64,000 nucleotides of DNA. Source: Lunularia cruciata. Taxonomy: Eukaryota; Streptophyta; Marchantiopsida; Lunulariales; Lunulariaceae. The stretch spans positions 43,710,001 to 43,774,000 of the forward strand of contig OX419757.1 of the NCBI GenBank assembly GCA_948567375.1, given 5' to 3'. A model generated the notes under the pieces. That model did no database searches. It saw only the letters and a program-made list of their open reading frames with translations, and had not been told where the DNA came from. A program made the translations under genes and the position numbers. Shown here one piece after another: positions 22,450 to 33,835 of this stretch (its first letter is position 1; each line of letters begins with the position of its first letter).

Positions 22450-24560
22450 GGAATTTCTTGGTTGTGTGCTTATCCAATCATTTTTCAAGTTGTTTGAGCT
22501 GCTCATCAGTGTATACCTTGGCTTTGAAGGGATATGCATAAGCTTTCCTTTCCCCTAGCTTAATTCATTGGGTTTGCTCCTAAACCATCTCCTCAACGAG
22601 TCTGACTAATTGATCTTGAGTCAATTCCATCTAAGTGAGGATCTTACATTTCTCTTTGTCTAGCCATGTTCAAATCTCCTATAGCTTTGCCAATATCTCT
22701 TCTCAAATTTTCTTGCAATCTTTCTCCTTTCCTCCTTCTTCTCCTTCAATTTGATGGCAAGCTTTGTGACTTGTACTCGAGTGGTGGGCTATTCTTCCTG
22801 ATCTTGTAACTTGGCAGTGGCCATCACTATTTTTTCCTTCTTGAACTCTTCTCTTAGGGCTTCAATCTTGTCCTCTTTAGCCTTTGATTGCTTGTTGAAC
22901 TCTTGCTAGGGGTTGGATTCTTCCAAGAAAAGCACCTTCTTTTCATTTGCCCACCTCTAAAGATCTTTGTTATACTTCCACCTAATGGTTTCTTATTCTT
23001 CTTGTAGCTTGTTTGCTCCTTGCACCAAGTTGTTGTTGCATTTCCCTGCTCCCATGTACAATGCATGAACCTTGGCAAATTCCTCCTTTGCCTTTACTCT
23101 TTTTGCATGAACTCCTTGCACAGTTTGATGGAGATGCCCAATGAGCATGTTGTAGTCCACAAAATCTCCTCATGTAGTTTTTGGTAAATCGGGAGTAGTC
23201 TCTCCATCCTCTACAATGCTAATCCCACAATATAGATAATTAACCTCAAGATGGATACTCACTCAATTGGTGGTATCTTTTGGCTTGATTTTGCTTTGTC
23301 TTCTTTCTTGGGAGGTACCAAAGGTTCACTCTTGTCCTTCTGAATCTCAATGAGAAGGGTATGTTCTTTGTTCTCTTGCACTACTCCCTAGGCTTCTTTT
23401 GGATCTTTGGCCTTGGACCTTTCTTTATCTTGATTTGCCTTTGTCCTGGCCTTTGTCTTTGTATTGACCTATACCTCTGGCCTCAAACACCTCTTTGGCC
23501 TCAAGTACTCTTGCCATGTATATTACTCCTTTTTCCTCAAGTACTACTTTGCCTTTGTATTGAGACTTTTCATGTCCCACTTCTCCTTGGCTTTCCTTTA
23601 CTCTTTTGGTACCCAATAGTCTTGCTTCTTCATCATGCTTCCTTGGAAGTCAATACCCTATCTTGGTCTTGGATATCTTCTTTGACCTCTTGGGGCATTT
23701 GGGTAGATTGAAGTTCCATACCTTGCAATCATCCTCATCCTTATCTAATGAAAGGACAATGCATGTAAAAGACTCTTTATTGGCAGTAAGCATGTTGTTG
23801 TCTTGTATCCAGCTTTACCTTTGTCCATTGAGTCTTCCATCACTTATTTTTTCTTTGCACACTTCTTGACCTTTGGTTGGGTGAGTATTTTCTTCTTCTT
23901 CTTCTTCTCAATGATTGGAATGTCCTTGGTTATGTTTGTCTCTTCTTTTTGTAGCCCAAAGTGTTGTGGGTTTCCTCCACTTGGACAAATATTCTAAACT
24001 TGGCAAATGCTATGTTGGTGAGTACATAATTCCCTCATCTTTGTCACCTCTTGTGGGTTGTCAAAGTTTCCTTTGGAGAAGTGATGTTTGGGATACTTCT
24101 TCTTCTTGTGTGATATCCGCAGGTCCATTCAGATATAAAGTGAATGACATGTGGGGAAAGCATGGTTACTTTGCCTTCTTTGTTCATATCTCCTCCCAAA
24201 ACTTGGGCACATCTCTAAAACATTTTTCATAAACATAAAGAGAGGTAGATGAATTTTTTCACAATTCACTTGCATCCGTTTGTGCAAATATTCAAAGAAG
24301 ATTGTTTGGTTGTTGTTTATGTAGGTAGTCCTTTTGGACTTAAACATCTTCATGATTGACTTGGAGAGTATTCTTTGGATAGGATCCTTGTACCAAGTAA
24401 CCATTTTTGGTCTTATTGTCCTTGAATGTGGCCTTGAATGTTGCCTCCCTACTTGCATCCAAGCAAGTCCACTACAAGTTTAGAGTTATGGCATCCAAAT
24501 CCCAACACTTGTTGCCAATGCTCCTTGGTTCAAGCAAAGAGGTTTCCTTGTAAGTTCTTG
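22450..24560 (-). pseudogene. Lysine/glutamate-rich coiled-coil pseudogene, unidentified
   Basis: Minus-strand frames read with few stops for about 2 kb, joining after shifts. From the 5' side there is a globular-looking part with KRTTYINNNQTIFFEYL and LPLFMFMKNVLEMCPSFGRR (24150-24340), then charged low-complexity stretches (23425-23616), and finally a heptad-like Lys/Glu/Gln region (22690-23130, e.g. EDKIEALREEFKKEK). No protease, RT or transposase motif was seen. A similar style of frame occurs at 54.3-57.3 kb. It may be the first frame of an unknown mobile element or gag-like. Function is not assigned. Confidence 0.45.
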
Positions 24561-25980
24561 AGCCTTGGATCCTTATGGATTTATCTCTCAAGGCATTCAT
24601 AACCTCCTAACTTCCCAATTCCACAACAAGAATTCAACTTTCTTACTACAAAGGAAATCTACTCTATAGTAGATTGCACACTTGGTCAATGTAGGCAATT
24701 TAAAAATAATCTCAAGTGCTTTTCTATGACAATTAGGTGCTTTGTTCATTAAAGCCATATCTACTTTCCTTGTAAGAATAGGGGATCTACTTGTGAAATT
24801 ACTTACCTACTCTATGACTCTTACTCTCAAGATTTCTAGCCAAAGATGGGAAGAGGTTTGACTTATCTAAGTCTTGCAGTTGTCTAGCTTTAGAAAAGTG
24901 AAAAGTGGTTAGCTTGGTCCAAGTATTTATTTAAGTTATTGGCTCAACCATTAAAAAATTTCAGTAGGTGCACCTTGGATGGGCAATCAACAAGCCACAA
25001 AAGCCATGTAAGCGTTTTGGTACAATCAAAAAATTACTAATCCTACTTCTTGGTATAATAGAGCCACATTCAAGTTGTCAAGAATTTTTTTGCTGATTGA
25101 CTCTTAGGCCAATGGTATCTCCTGCCAATTGATTCCCAGGCAAAGGGGATTCCAAGGCCAAAGGATGATTGTACCAAAGGTCTTTTAGGCTAAAGTCTCT
25201 CTTGCCAAACTATTACCTGGCTAGAGGTCTCTCACATTAAAATTGTTTGGTACAAGCTCTCCTCTTGGCTCAATTGTTATGGACTTCTCCATGCTGCACT
25301 TCTCCTTATTCCTCTATCTTCAACCTGGTACAATTGACCCTCTATGGTATATGGCATAAAATTGTCTTCCAACCTTGGCAAACCATTATCTCCTTTTGTT
25401 TCTAATTCAACTAAGTGAAGTGAAAGAAAAAGATGTATTTTGAAAAAAGGTGAGGTTTCATAGAGAGGTTTAGGAGGTAAAAGGGATCTATTTAATTAGG
25501 GAACTTAGATCATAGAGTGAGTGAGGGGAATGGGACTTTGTAAGTATTATCTATATATGATAAGTAAATAGTGAGATTTTCTATTCAAGATGGCCACTAT
25601 TATGGTGTTGATCTTGGAAGAAAATGTAGGTCTAGAGGATCCTTTGATGAGTATGGGAGGAGAACCATCTATGTTGAGATTGGTAAAGTGTTTCCTTGGA
25701 AGTAATTTGGGAGGAGCTTTGGAATGAGAGAGTGAATGAGTGATTTGACTAAAGGAGGAGAGATTTTTCGGAGTGAATGAAAGAGGTTCTTTGTAGTTAT
25801 TGTCTTTGATGGTGCATTATACCAGATTTCCCTTCCTTCTAGTACATGATGAACATACAACTTGCCACAAGAGATATCTCCTAGCTGAGAGATAGACCTA
25901 GCACTATATATTTTTGTAGTACATACTCAAAATAAATGTACTATCATGAAGTGCACTACCTTTCTTTATGTGTTTCACCC
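24561..25980. other. No recognised gene
   Basis: AT-rich. Around 25090-25260 the phrase GCCAAAGG...TCTC recurs several times in diverged form. The last few hundred bases may include the left end of the copia relic, but no LTR was located. Confidence 0.35.
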
Positions 25981-25989
25981 TCATGGTTT

Positions 25990-26420
25990 GTTTATATACA
26001 ATGGTTTGATACTATTAAGGAAAATAGAGATGCAATGGCAAATGTTTTCTAGACATTGATAAAGGCAAGAAAGCTTCAATGGAAGCAACAATTAATGGAG
26101 GTTATGAAATGTAATATTAAATATCATTGACTATATTTGTCACATTTGTGGTTTGGTTGAGTAGCTCAATAGCATCATAGCAAAGGCTTAAGATGATAAT
26201 CTAATTCTATGCACCATTTTAAGGTCTGTCAATGGAGTATAAACCTATTGAGACTTCTATAATTATTAAAGATACTTATCCTCAATTTCATGAGCTAGTC
26301 TTGATGTTAGTGTTTGAAGAGATGCAGATGAAAGGTGGTGGTAATGGTCTTGTCACTGAAGATCAGATGCTATTTTCTCTGACCTTTGCTTTGACCTTTC
26401 TTTTGAGTCCAAAATAGGTA
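25990..26420 (+). pseudogene. copia gag remnant
   Basis: The clearest part is 26230-26417: MEYKPIETSIIIKDTYPQF then HELVLMLVFEEMQMK, which matches the usual end of a copia gag capsid domain (a phrase about planning a loop, followed by a helix ending LL-x-EE). Upstream peptides such as ENRDAMANVF are in shifted frames. It is broken and lacks a visible zinc knuckle. Confidence 0.6.
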
Positions 26421-26529
26421 GGATTTTATGTTAGACTTGAATATCCACAATGCTATAAATCAGAATGGCATGAATATTCATTAATCAACTGCACTTTCAA
26501 ATATTGAAATAGAGCATAAAAGAGTGGTC

Positions 26530-27290
26530 AAATGAAATTTTGGAGATTCAAGACACGACCTACTCCAAATGTAGTTATAGATCTTCCAAAATTTTATGAT
26601 TCTTATAGAGATTATGAAGCTCTTCAATTTGGTAAGCAAGCTAGAAAACATTTAAAGAATCATAGCACAAGGGCCTCTAGGGTGTTAGAATTGATACACA
26701 CCAACACTTCACATATGAGTTTGATAGGGTCAAAGTATTTTCTCTCATTTAATGATGAAATTTCAAGATTTAAATGGATCTACTTTCTAAAACCAATCTA
26801 AGATGTCCTTTTTATCTTCCAAATTATCTAGGTATTTTTAGTGAAACTATATGCTCAGGATATCCCATGTCTATATTCTTATGCAAGAGTAGAGTTCCTT
26901 TCAAATCATTTTGGCACTTTTCTACATGAGCAAGGTATCAAGCAAGAAGTTACTTGTAGCTATACACCACAATAACATTGAGTTCTTGAAAAACTGACAT
27001 ATTCTCAAAGTTCCCATAACCATGCTCAACAAGAAGGCAATGCTCAATTGATATTTGGAGAAAGCAATCAAGTGATGTTTACTTGATGACCAATCTTGTA
27101 TCTCCTACCCCAATGGGGCATAAAATGATATCTTTTGGAGCTTGGACTCTTAAGAGACTTGATTTGTCAAATCTAAAGATTTTTGGTTTTATTTTCTTTG
27201 TTCATGTTTTTTATAAGAAAAAGCAAAAGCTAGATCTTAAAGTAAAAAGTTGTATCTTTCTTGGATATGCCTCAAATTCAAAATGATATA
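26530..27290 (+). pseudogene. copia integrase remnant
   Basis: Integrase would insert the cDNA into the genome. In 26580-26800 the frame gives EALQFGKQARKHLKNHS, VLELIHTNTSHMSLIGSKYF and FNDEISRFKWIYFLK, typical of the start of the copia integrase core. After several stops, LSNLKIFGFIFFVHVFYKKK and KSCIFLGYASNSK at 27165-27286 match the post-core region of copia integrase. The middle of the core is scrambled, so the full catalytic triad cannot be read. Confidence 0.8.
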
Positions 27291-27720
27291 GGTGTTATTA
27301 TATTGATTAAAATTATTTTTCTTATCAATATAGATGTTATGTTTGAGAAGTTTAAATCTTGGTATCAATCACTCACAAGTTGCACATTTGATTTACTAGT
27401 AGTATCATCTATATCTCCCATTGTTCCAACAAGTAAATTATTCCATAGGCTAGTATTTCTCTCAGCCCATAGAAAATTTACTCCCTACATTGTACATTAC
27501 TAATTCCAGTCCTTTATTAGAACACATGTTCAATTAACCATATAGTTCAAACATTCTAGATCCTTAAGATGAGGCTAAAAATAGTGCTTCTCAACTTGAA
27601 TCTCTAACTCAACAAAACACAAGTACATGGGTCAAATATTACAATAGATGCTTTCAATCTGAACTGTTTTTAGTCCAACATCGTGCATATAGGGTGAAGG
27701 CTATCTAAAAACAAGAACCA
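27291..27720 (+). pseudogene. copia linker between integrase and RT
   Basis: Expected connecting region of the copia polyprotein. Short peptides in shifting frames, with no domain. It links the integrase end at 27286 to the first RT peptides near 27725. Confidence 0.4.
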
Positions 27721-29165
27721 AATTCTCTTGAGGAGGCAATGCACAAGCAGATTTGGTGTAAGCTATGGAGCTTGAAGTTAAAACACAATTGGTGAAGTTA
27801 TCTCTTGGTAAGGAGGCAATATGCAACATGTTGATTTTTTGATCAAGAAATTATGATGATTGCATGAGTAGAAATTATGATGATTGCATGAGTAGATACA
27901 AGGCAAGACTAGTAGCAAAGTACTATTTGCAACAATATGGAATTGTTTTGATGAGACTTCAACCTCTTTGCTAATGAGTCTTCAGTGTGTGCTCTCTTGA
28001 TGTTGGCCATTTTACATAAGTAGAAGGTCTATTAGATGGAATTCAACAATGCTTTTCTCAATGGAGATTTGGATGAGGAGGTCTACATGATCCAAGAACC
28101 TAAATAAAAAGACCAATGTATCCAAAGAATTTTGTTTTGATTGAAAAGGTCTCTCTATGGACTTAAGCAAGCTTTTACAGTTTGCAATGTTAGGATAAAT
28201 TCCTTTCTATTATCCATTGGATTTCAATTCTTTTAGTTCAAATTCCTTGCTATGTAGACTACAAGTTTATGAAAATATGGTTTTATTAACCATATATGTT
28301 GATGACTTGATTGTCATTGATAGTTGTCAAGATCTCATTCCGCAATTGAATGATGAGTTCACATGACAAACTTAGGAGAGTTTAAATACTATGTATTGAG
28401 TTTATCCAAGAAGAAGGCAATAACCTTCAGTGTTAATATCTTGTTAACCTTCAGGAATGTTACTATCTCTCTACAAATTAGAGAAGTTTGGTATGATGTG
28501 GAAACCTATTTCTTCTCCGCTCTCAACTCTCCGAGAAGGATGGTGAGTTGTTGGCTGATCCACATATGTTTAGATAGATTGTCAGAAGTCTCGTTTATTT
28601 GACTCTTACTAGACTATATCTAAGCTGAGTTGTTGAACTTGTGAGTCAACTGGTACAAACACCAAAGAAATAGTCCTGTCTGGAGGATTTACTATACGTG
28701 AAGTTTACTGGAAATAGCAGGAAGTGCTCAAGATAGAAGATTGATTTCAATTTATATTTTTAACCTTAGAAAGTCTGTTATTAGTTGGTCATCACGTAAG
28801 AAACTTACTGGTGCTTTATCATCGAACAGAAGTAGAATATAGAGATACCACTAATGTAATGTAAATCAAATTGGCTTCACACTTTGTTTCCAAAATATGG
28901 AATATAAATTTCATGATCTGATAATCTTATATCCAGATACTATCAGTAGTATCATACTTGCTAGTAATCCAATACTTATCCCATTACCAGACATATTGAG
29001 GTGCCTTATCATTTTCTTAGAGAGAACGTATTGGCTCAAAAAATAGAACTGCGGTATTTTCGGATTAGCAAGTTGTTGATATTTTCACCAAACCTTTATT
29101 TGGAGATAAATGTAAGTATTTTAAATGACATCTAGGCTTTGATATTGACCGCAGCTTGAGGGAGA
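27720..29165 (+). pseudogene. copia reverse transcriptase and RNase H remnant
   Basis: RT would copy element RNA and RNase H would remove the template. In order: an EAMHKQIW-like start near 27737, YKARLVAK-like text near 27898, NESSVCALLMLAILHK near 27975, MEFNNAFLNGDLDEEVYMIQ at about 28036-28095 (catalytic D replaced by N in EFNNAF), a SLYGLKQA box near 28150, and the catalytic YVDDLIVI near 28297-28320. RNase H traces are SWSSRKKLTGALSSNRS near 28785-28830, and LREG-like text near 29155. A 24-bp tandem duplication at 27847-27894 falls in the RT. Many stops and shifts. Confidence 0.8.
27847..27894 (+). repeat. Exact 24-bp tandem duplication in copia RT
   Basis: GAAATTATGATGATTGCATG plus AGTA occurs twice in a row without change, inside the decayed RT frame. 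It is probably a late replication-slippage event. Confidence 0.95.
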
Positions 29166-29169
29166 GGGT

Positions 29170-29409
29170 TGATAGAATGTTTACATGCTAATATTCTTAG
29201 CCGCTAGTGTTCGTGGGGAAGACTAAATCTTACCATTTTTAAATTGATGGTGGACAGAGACTCCATACAAAACGCGTGTACACGCGTTTTGTCTCTTCCT
29301 ACATATATTGGAGCGTCCTAGGTATATATATTGAAGGAGGACTAAGTCTCGCAGACCATTCTTAGTTGAACTTGGTATCCCAATCTCTTATTTTCCACTT
29401 CGTAATACA
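29170..29409 (+). mobile_element. Probable 3' LTR of the copia relic
   Basis: It begins TGATAGAATG right after a polypurine tract (GAGGGAGAGGGT), close to the common copia LTR start TGTTAGAATG. It holds a perfect 26-bp palindrome (29267-29292) and a TATA-like GGTATATATATTG near 29320. The right end is uncertain; AATACA at 29404-29409 is one option. No second LTR was found for comparison. Confidence 0.5.
29267..29292. promoter_or_regulatory. 26-bp perfect palindrome in the copia LTR
   Basis: ACAAAACGCGTGT is followed at once by its exact reverse complement. It lies about 35-40 bases before a TATA-like stretch, where LTR enhancer elements are expected. It contains two ACGCGT cores. Its retention without mismatch in an otherwise decayed element is notable. 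Confidence 0.8.
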
Positions 29410-32400
29410 TTTTTATGGATATTTAGGGATTCAATTATGGATTTTCCTTGAATGGCATTTCGACGTTGTAATAGGTTTCGGACTCGTATGTCCAATGTGG
29501 AGTGGCCACAAGAGCGAAAAAATTATAACGGAACAGCCTGTCAAAACATGTGTGTGGTTACTTATGATTGCTTTGTTCAGATTTAAGTTAAATATGGATA
29601 ATTACGAGATCAATCGATATTACCGACATAAGGACGCCTATCCATGTTGAATCCACAGTGATTTTGGGTGGCATGAAAACAATAAATGCTGACTGGATAA
29701 TAGTAGATAAAGCTGACCGTCAGATGGCTGCATAACTGGGCGTCACCAATCAGGCACGACAGAGGGGTCAGGTCATGATGGCACATAGTCGCGCAGAGCA
29801 GAATATAGATATATGACAAATTGCAGAAAATACAATAATACAAACCTTTCCAAGTAAACAGGGTGGGATAGGCATACAGGCTTGAGTGCACGTGCACATA
29901 CACATAAGATTAAAGTCTTCAACAAAAAAATCGGATAAAACACCAAAGATTCAACAGAAATAAACAAGGAGAGCATAAAGAACGACTCCGCGGTCTTCTA
30001 CAACAACAATAATATACGAAATGGTCAAATGTCATAATCGTACGCGATAAATATCAATCAGTATTGTCCTTGTTTTATGATCATACGTAGGAGATGTGTG
30101 TGCGTGATTTCTACGAGGATTTGTAAAGACAAGTTTACGCTGGGGAGACTTTCCTATAGTGGATCTAGTATGGAGAAAAGAAGAAAGGTAGAACTCGAAG
30201 AGATATGGGGCAGATACAGGAGAGAAACGAACGGTTCCAGTGATAAGAAATATGGTAGACAGCTTTCTATCTGCTCTTAAAACGCTTGTACGCAATAAAA
30301 ACGTGCTTGAAAGGGGACTATATCTGGAAAGACAGACCAATATGGAATCGCTTACATAACATGCAAAAGAATAGGAGAACTACTTAGCGATACAGACAAA
30401 ACCCAGAGAATCATATGAGTCTAGTCTACTAATTCAAACTTTGAGCGGTGCAGCAGCAAATGGAACGTATGTGCTCCTCCTGCATCGCTCGCATCAACAG
30501 GATGTCCATGTCAGATAAGCAGCACCTTCAACAAGAATATGGCACATTTCCCTACACAGAACACACACTTACATCATAGCGTATGCATGATCATGTTCAT
30601 GAATGACCTGCGCCTGAGCTTATCAAATTGTAGCTGGGGAGCCTACGGGGAGCCTACGGGGAGCTTTCGGAGCACAGTAGTACATCGGAGTTTCACTTCA
30701 GCAAATAGCTCGTAGCCGATTGAAACGTGCTGCTTGTGGATTGTAGCGAAACCGTGCGATCTGAATCCTTCTTGGGGAGATTCTATTCACCAGTCTGCTT
30801 TTACTCATATTCAGACAACTGCTACAGAGATCATGGTCCGGAAATCTCAGATTGTTGCTCTAACCTTCAGGAGACATGGGGTTACTTTACAGATCTTGCG
30901 TGCCACACAAGAAGACCTTCAATTGTCGCGCTTTAGCACATCCTGTGAGTGTTGTCGATGTAGGCAAACGTCAAGTATACTATATTCAATCTACTGAAAT
31001 TTATGATTAAGTCTAAAGTTTCAGGAGAGCTCCACCCATTAATATTTCCCAATACATATCAGATTCATCGTGTCGTAGCTTCTACTAAATTTTTTGAGTT
31101 GTATCCACGTGCCTACGTCCTGATATGTGATAGAAGGCGACCTTATCATTATAACAAGAAGGATGGGAGACCCATCCAACCGTATAAGGAAAAGACATAA
31201 GGGGTAAAATGGAGCTAAGCACCAATAGGTCCTGATATGCCCAACAATAAACGCCTCACCTCTATCTCCCACGTCCGAAGGGACAACTGGAGCAGAAATT
31301 GGTGGTCACTATATTTTGGTCCATTTGGGCCAATCTGTTATACCCGTATATACGTTAGATTCCGAGTACTGCATGAGTGCAACTTGACTTCTGAGCCTTC
31401 ATTCTTTCGACCAACAGGATAGAAAGAGGCACCGTGTCTTTGAAGAGCAAAGAACTCCATTATATTACTGTCAAGCTTGTCAATTGTAATTATTATTGTA
31501 CTGGGCGTTATTGACAAAGCATGGTTACCATAAAGTGGATCCCGCAAACCCCCTCACCATCCAATGATCAATCAGCAATCGTTTGACAGTAGTTGAAGGA
31601 ATATGTTCACTTTAGTCTGACAGGCCAAGTCATCATCAAAAGAGGGCCTCGGACCATGCATGAGTTGGAAACCTCTCCATATTCGCAGGCAATAAACATG
31701 TCAATCTGCCAATACTGCACTTGAGATAGCTCGTAAGAAATACATGAGTGGCTTTGCAATTTCTCTCCTTGGATATGTAGGATGCTCGTCGCCAGCCTAA
31801 AGGGCATAAAAGAGACTTAGTCTAATAAATAAAATTTATAGAACACAGATTTATAGAATTTATAGAACCGAGTTTAAGGTGGAACGCGACCAACCCACAT
31901 CAAATTGAGATGTCAGTGGCTCTTGGCGCACTTCTTTTCTAGGTAGATTAGAGCAATTTGTGCCGTGACTAAGTTCTACAGTGCTGGCAGATAAAATCAG
32001 GGAGGATCATTCAAGTCCTAATGTATCATAAGCAAGGACTTAAAGAACATGAAATGATTACATCTAAATTTTTAAGTTTCTTGTAAAGAGCAAAGATCCT
32101 CCTCCTAGTCGTGAGAGTGTAAATGTGCGCCACAATTGCATCTGTGGAGAGAAAGGACGCATATAGGATAGCAAAGAAGATAGGGAGACCCTATGAAATC
32201 GTACAAATAAAATCAAAAGACGAACGCGTAAAACGAATTTAACCTCCTAGAACATCGCACTCAATAATCTGTCTCACTGCATCTATCGTCTATGAGACTA
32301 TGAGATCGACTATGAGATCTCATAAGTACCGTAAGTGCAATTATCACACCAGAAGTATACCACCATTTGGTCGAAATGCTTTGATTCGGGTATACGGCAT

Positions 32401-33530
32401 TCCAAGGGTAAATTAAGATGGAGATAGAAACGTCCGGTGATCAACGAACGCTCAAAATTTGCAAGTATAGACTCACTTATCTATGAACCTCTCTCCTATC
32501 TTGTAACGCCGACAGCGACGACGTTCGGCTTTTGAACATGGTTCGAACGCGGGACACTGTCGGCGTATTGTAGTGTAAAGTGCAGACCAGCAAAGTCGTT
32601 ATAATTAGGCCGAACATGAGAGTAAGAAGGGTAGGAACCTGGAACTCCTCCTACGTACAAGAACCATTGTAATCCTTACAGTGTCAGTTGACAGGTTGGG
32701 CTGTACTTCGCAGATATTTGTTTCTTTTTATCAAAGAGCAGATTACATTATTACTCCCGCATGATAGCGCAGAGATTCAATTCTGCGGACGAGAAAGTTG
32801 TCGATCAAGTCATCAGATGATCAAGCCTTGAGTTTTCCAATCACAGTCAAGCTGGTCGAGTGTGAACATGGAAATACAATGCATGGAAATTTATTAAAAT
32901 ATACCGGTTTCGCCCTGCTTCATGTCAGGGCTCTGAATCAGAAGTTGGGAGTCACGTGATTCCTGGTCTTTTTCTAATACTAACCACACTTAGATCGCAA
33001 ATGAATTAAGACGTTGCTCATATCTGGACGTACCCTGCTCCATGCTAGTACTGAAGCTTCACAATCTACCATCCTCTTCCACATTTCTCTTTCAAGTTTG
33101 GAAGTCGGTCTTCATGGGACAGGGATGTGACCCTCATCGGTGCTAGAAACATCAACTCTCATTGTTGTTTCGTTGACTATCTCATCAAGCAAATTTCTTT
33201 CAAGGCATCAATCGCTCTGGTCTCTGCATCTTGCTCCTTCCGGTCAGTCTTTGAAATCAGATGAAGTCTTAGTTCTTCCATTCAAGACGACATGCGATAA
33301 GAAGGACCAGGCACTTTCATCCGCAAACACTTTTACTGTTTGCATTTCACGCGAGACAATATTGCGCACAGCTTGTCAGGAAGTTATCATAGAGCTCCTC
33401 GCATTCTGAACACTTTGTGATTGCACGTGATGTAACTTTGGCTTTTTCCTTTAGGATAAAGTGACTTAGGTTTTTCCTTTTAGAATCAAAAGGTCGATTG
33501 TGATTGGAAGCGGGGAAGTATTAGATATCA
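29410..33530. other. No recognised gene; composition differs from neighbours
   Basis: This part keeps many CpG dinucleotides and has fewer A/T runs than the decayed elements around it. Several frames of 60-100 codons exist on both strands (for example 30032-30340 minus and 33140-33409 plus), but none shows a domain. Local features: three 11-bp GGGGAGCCTAC-type units at 30636-30668, and a nested hairpin at 32507-32565 (9-bp outer stem CGCCGACAG). It could be low-copy intergenic DNA or an unknown element. Confidence 0.4.
30636..30668. repeat. Three tandem 11-bp units
   Basis: GGGGAGCCTAC occurs twice exactly, followed by GGGGAGCTTTC. A short slippage-type repeat with no coding context. Confidence 0.9.
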
Positions 33531-33540
33531 ATCATTGGTA

Positions 33541-33835
33541 TTGGATTGTTTATTTTTGGACGTATATAAATTTATATTTAAAATAAATTTTTTTATATTA
33601 TTAATAAAAATAATTTAATTAAATATAAAAATAAAAATAAATTTATATTTTATAATTTAAAGTGTTCTAAAAAATTCCACAAATTATAAAAATAATTAAT
33701 TTATATTAAATAATAAAATATAATTTTTTATATATTAAAATAATTAAATATTTAATTTAATAAAAAAATCAATATAATAAATATATAATTTTATTATATA
33801 TTTTTATAAATTTTAAAAATTTAAAAAAATCTCGA
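33541..33835. other. Extremely AT-rich block
   Basis: For about 300 bases the sequence is almost only A and T, in short mixed runs without a clear repeat period, while both flanks have ordinary composition. Such blocks can act as matrix-attachment or DNA-unwinding regions, or be decayed microsatellite. No function can be read. Confidence 0.7.

Larger units (their letters stand above)
25990..29409 (+). mobile_element. Ty1/copia retrotransposon relic
   Basis: Plus-strand remains of gag, integrase, RT and RNase H follow in copia order (integrase before RT), ending in a purine-rich tract at about 29154-29168 and what looks like a 3' LTR from 29170. The internal part is only about 3.2 kb, so deletions have occurred besides many stops and frameshifts. 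No 5' LTR was found at the left side. Confidence 0.85.

Noticed and set aside
23361-23869. Hydrophobic plus-strand protein genes at 23.4-23.9 kb
   Set aside because: They are antisense shadows of the Lys/Glu-rich minus-strand pseudogene.
32507-32565. tRNA gene
   Set aside because: Has a 7-base complementary pair of ends and GGTTCGAAC, but only 57 bases, and the putative T-arm and anticodon arm do not pair.
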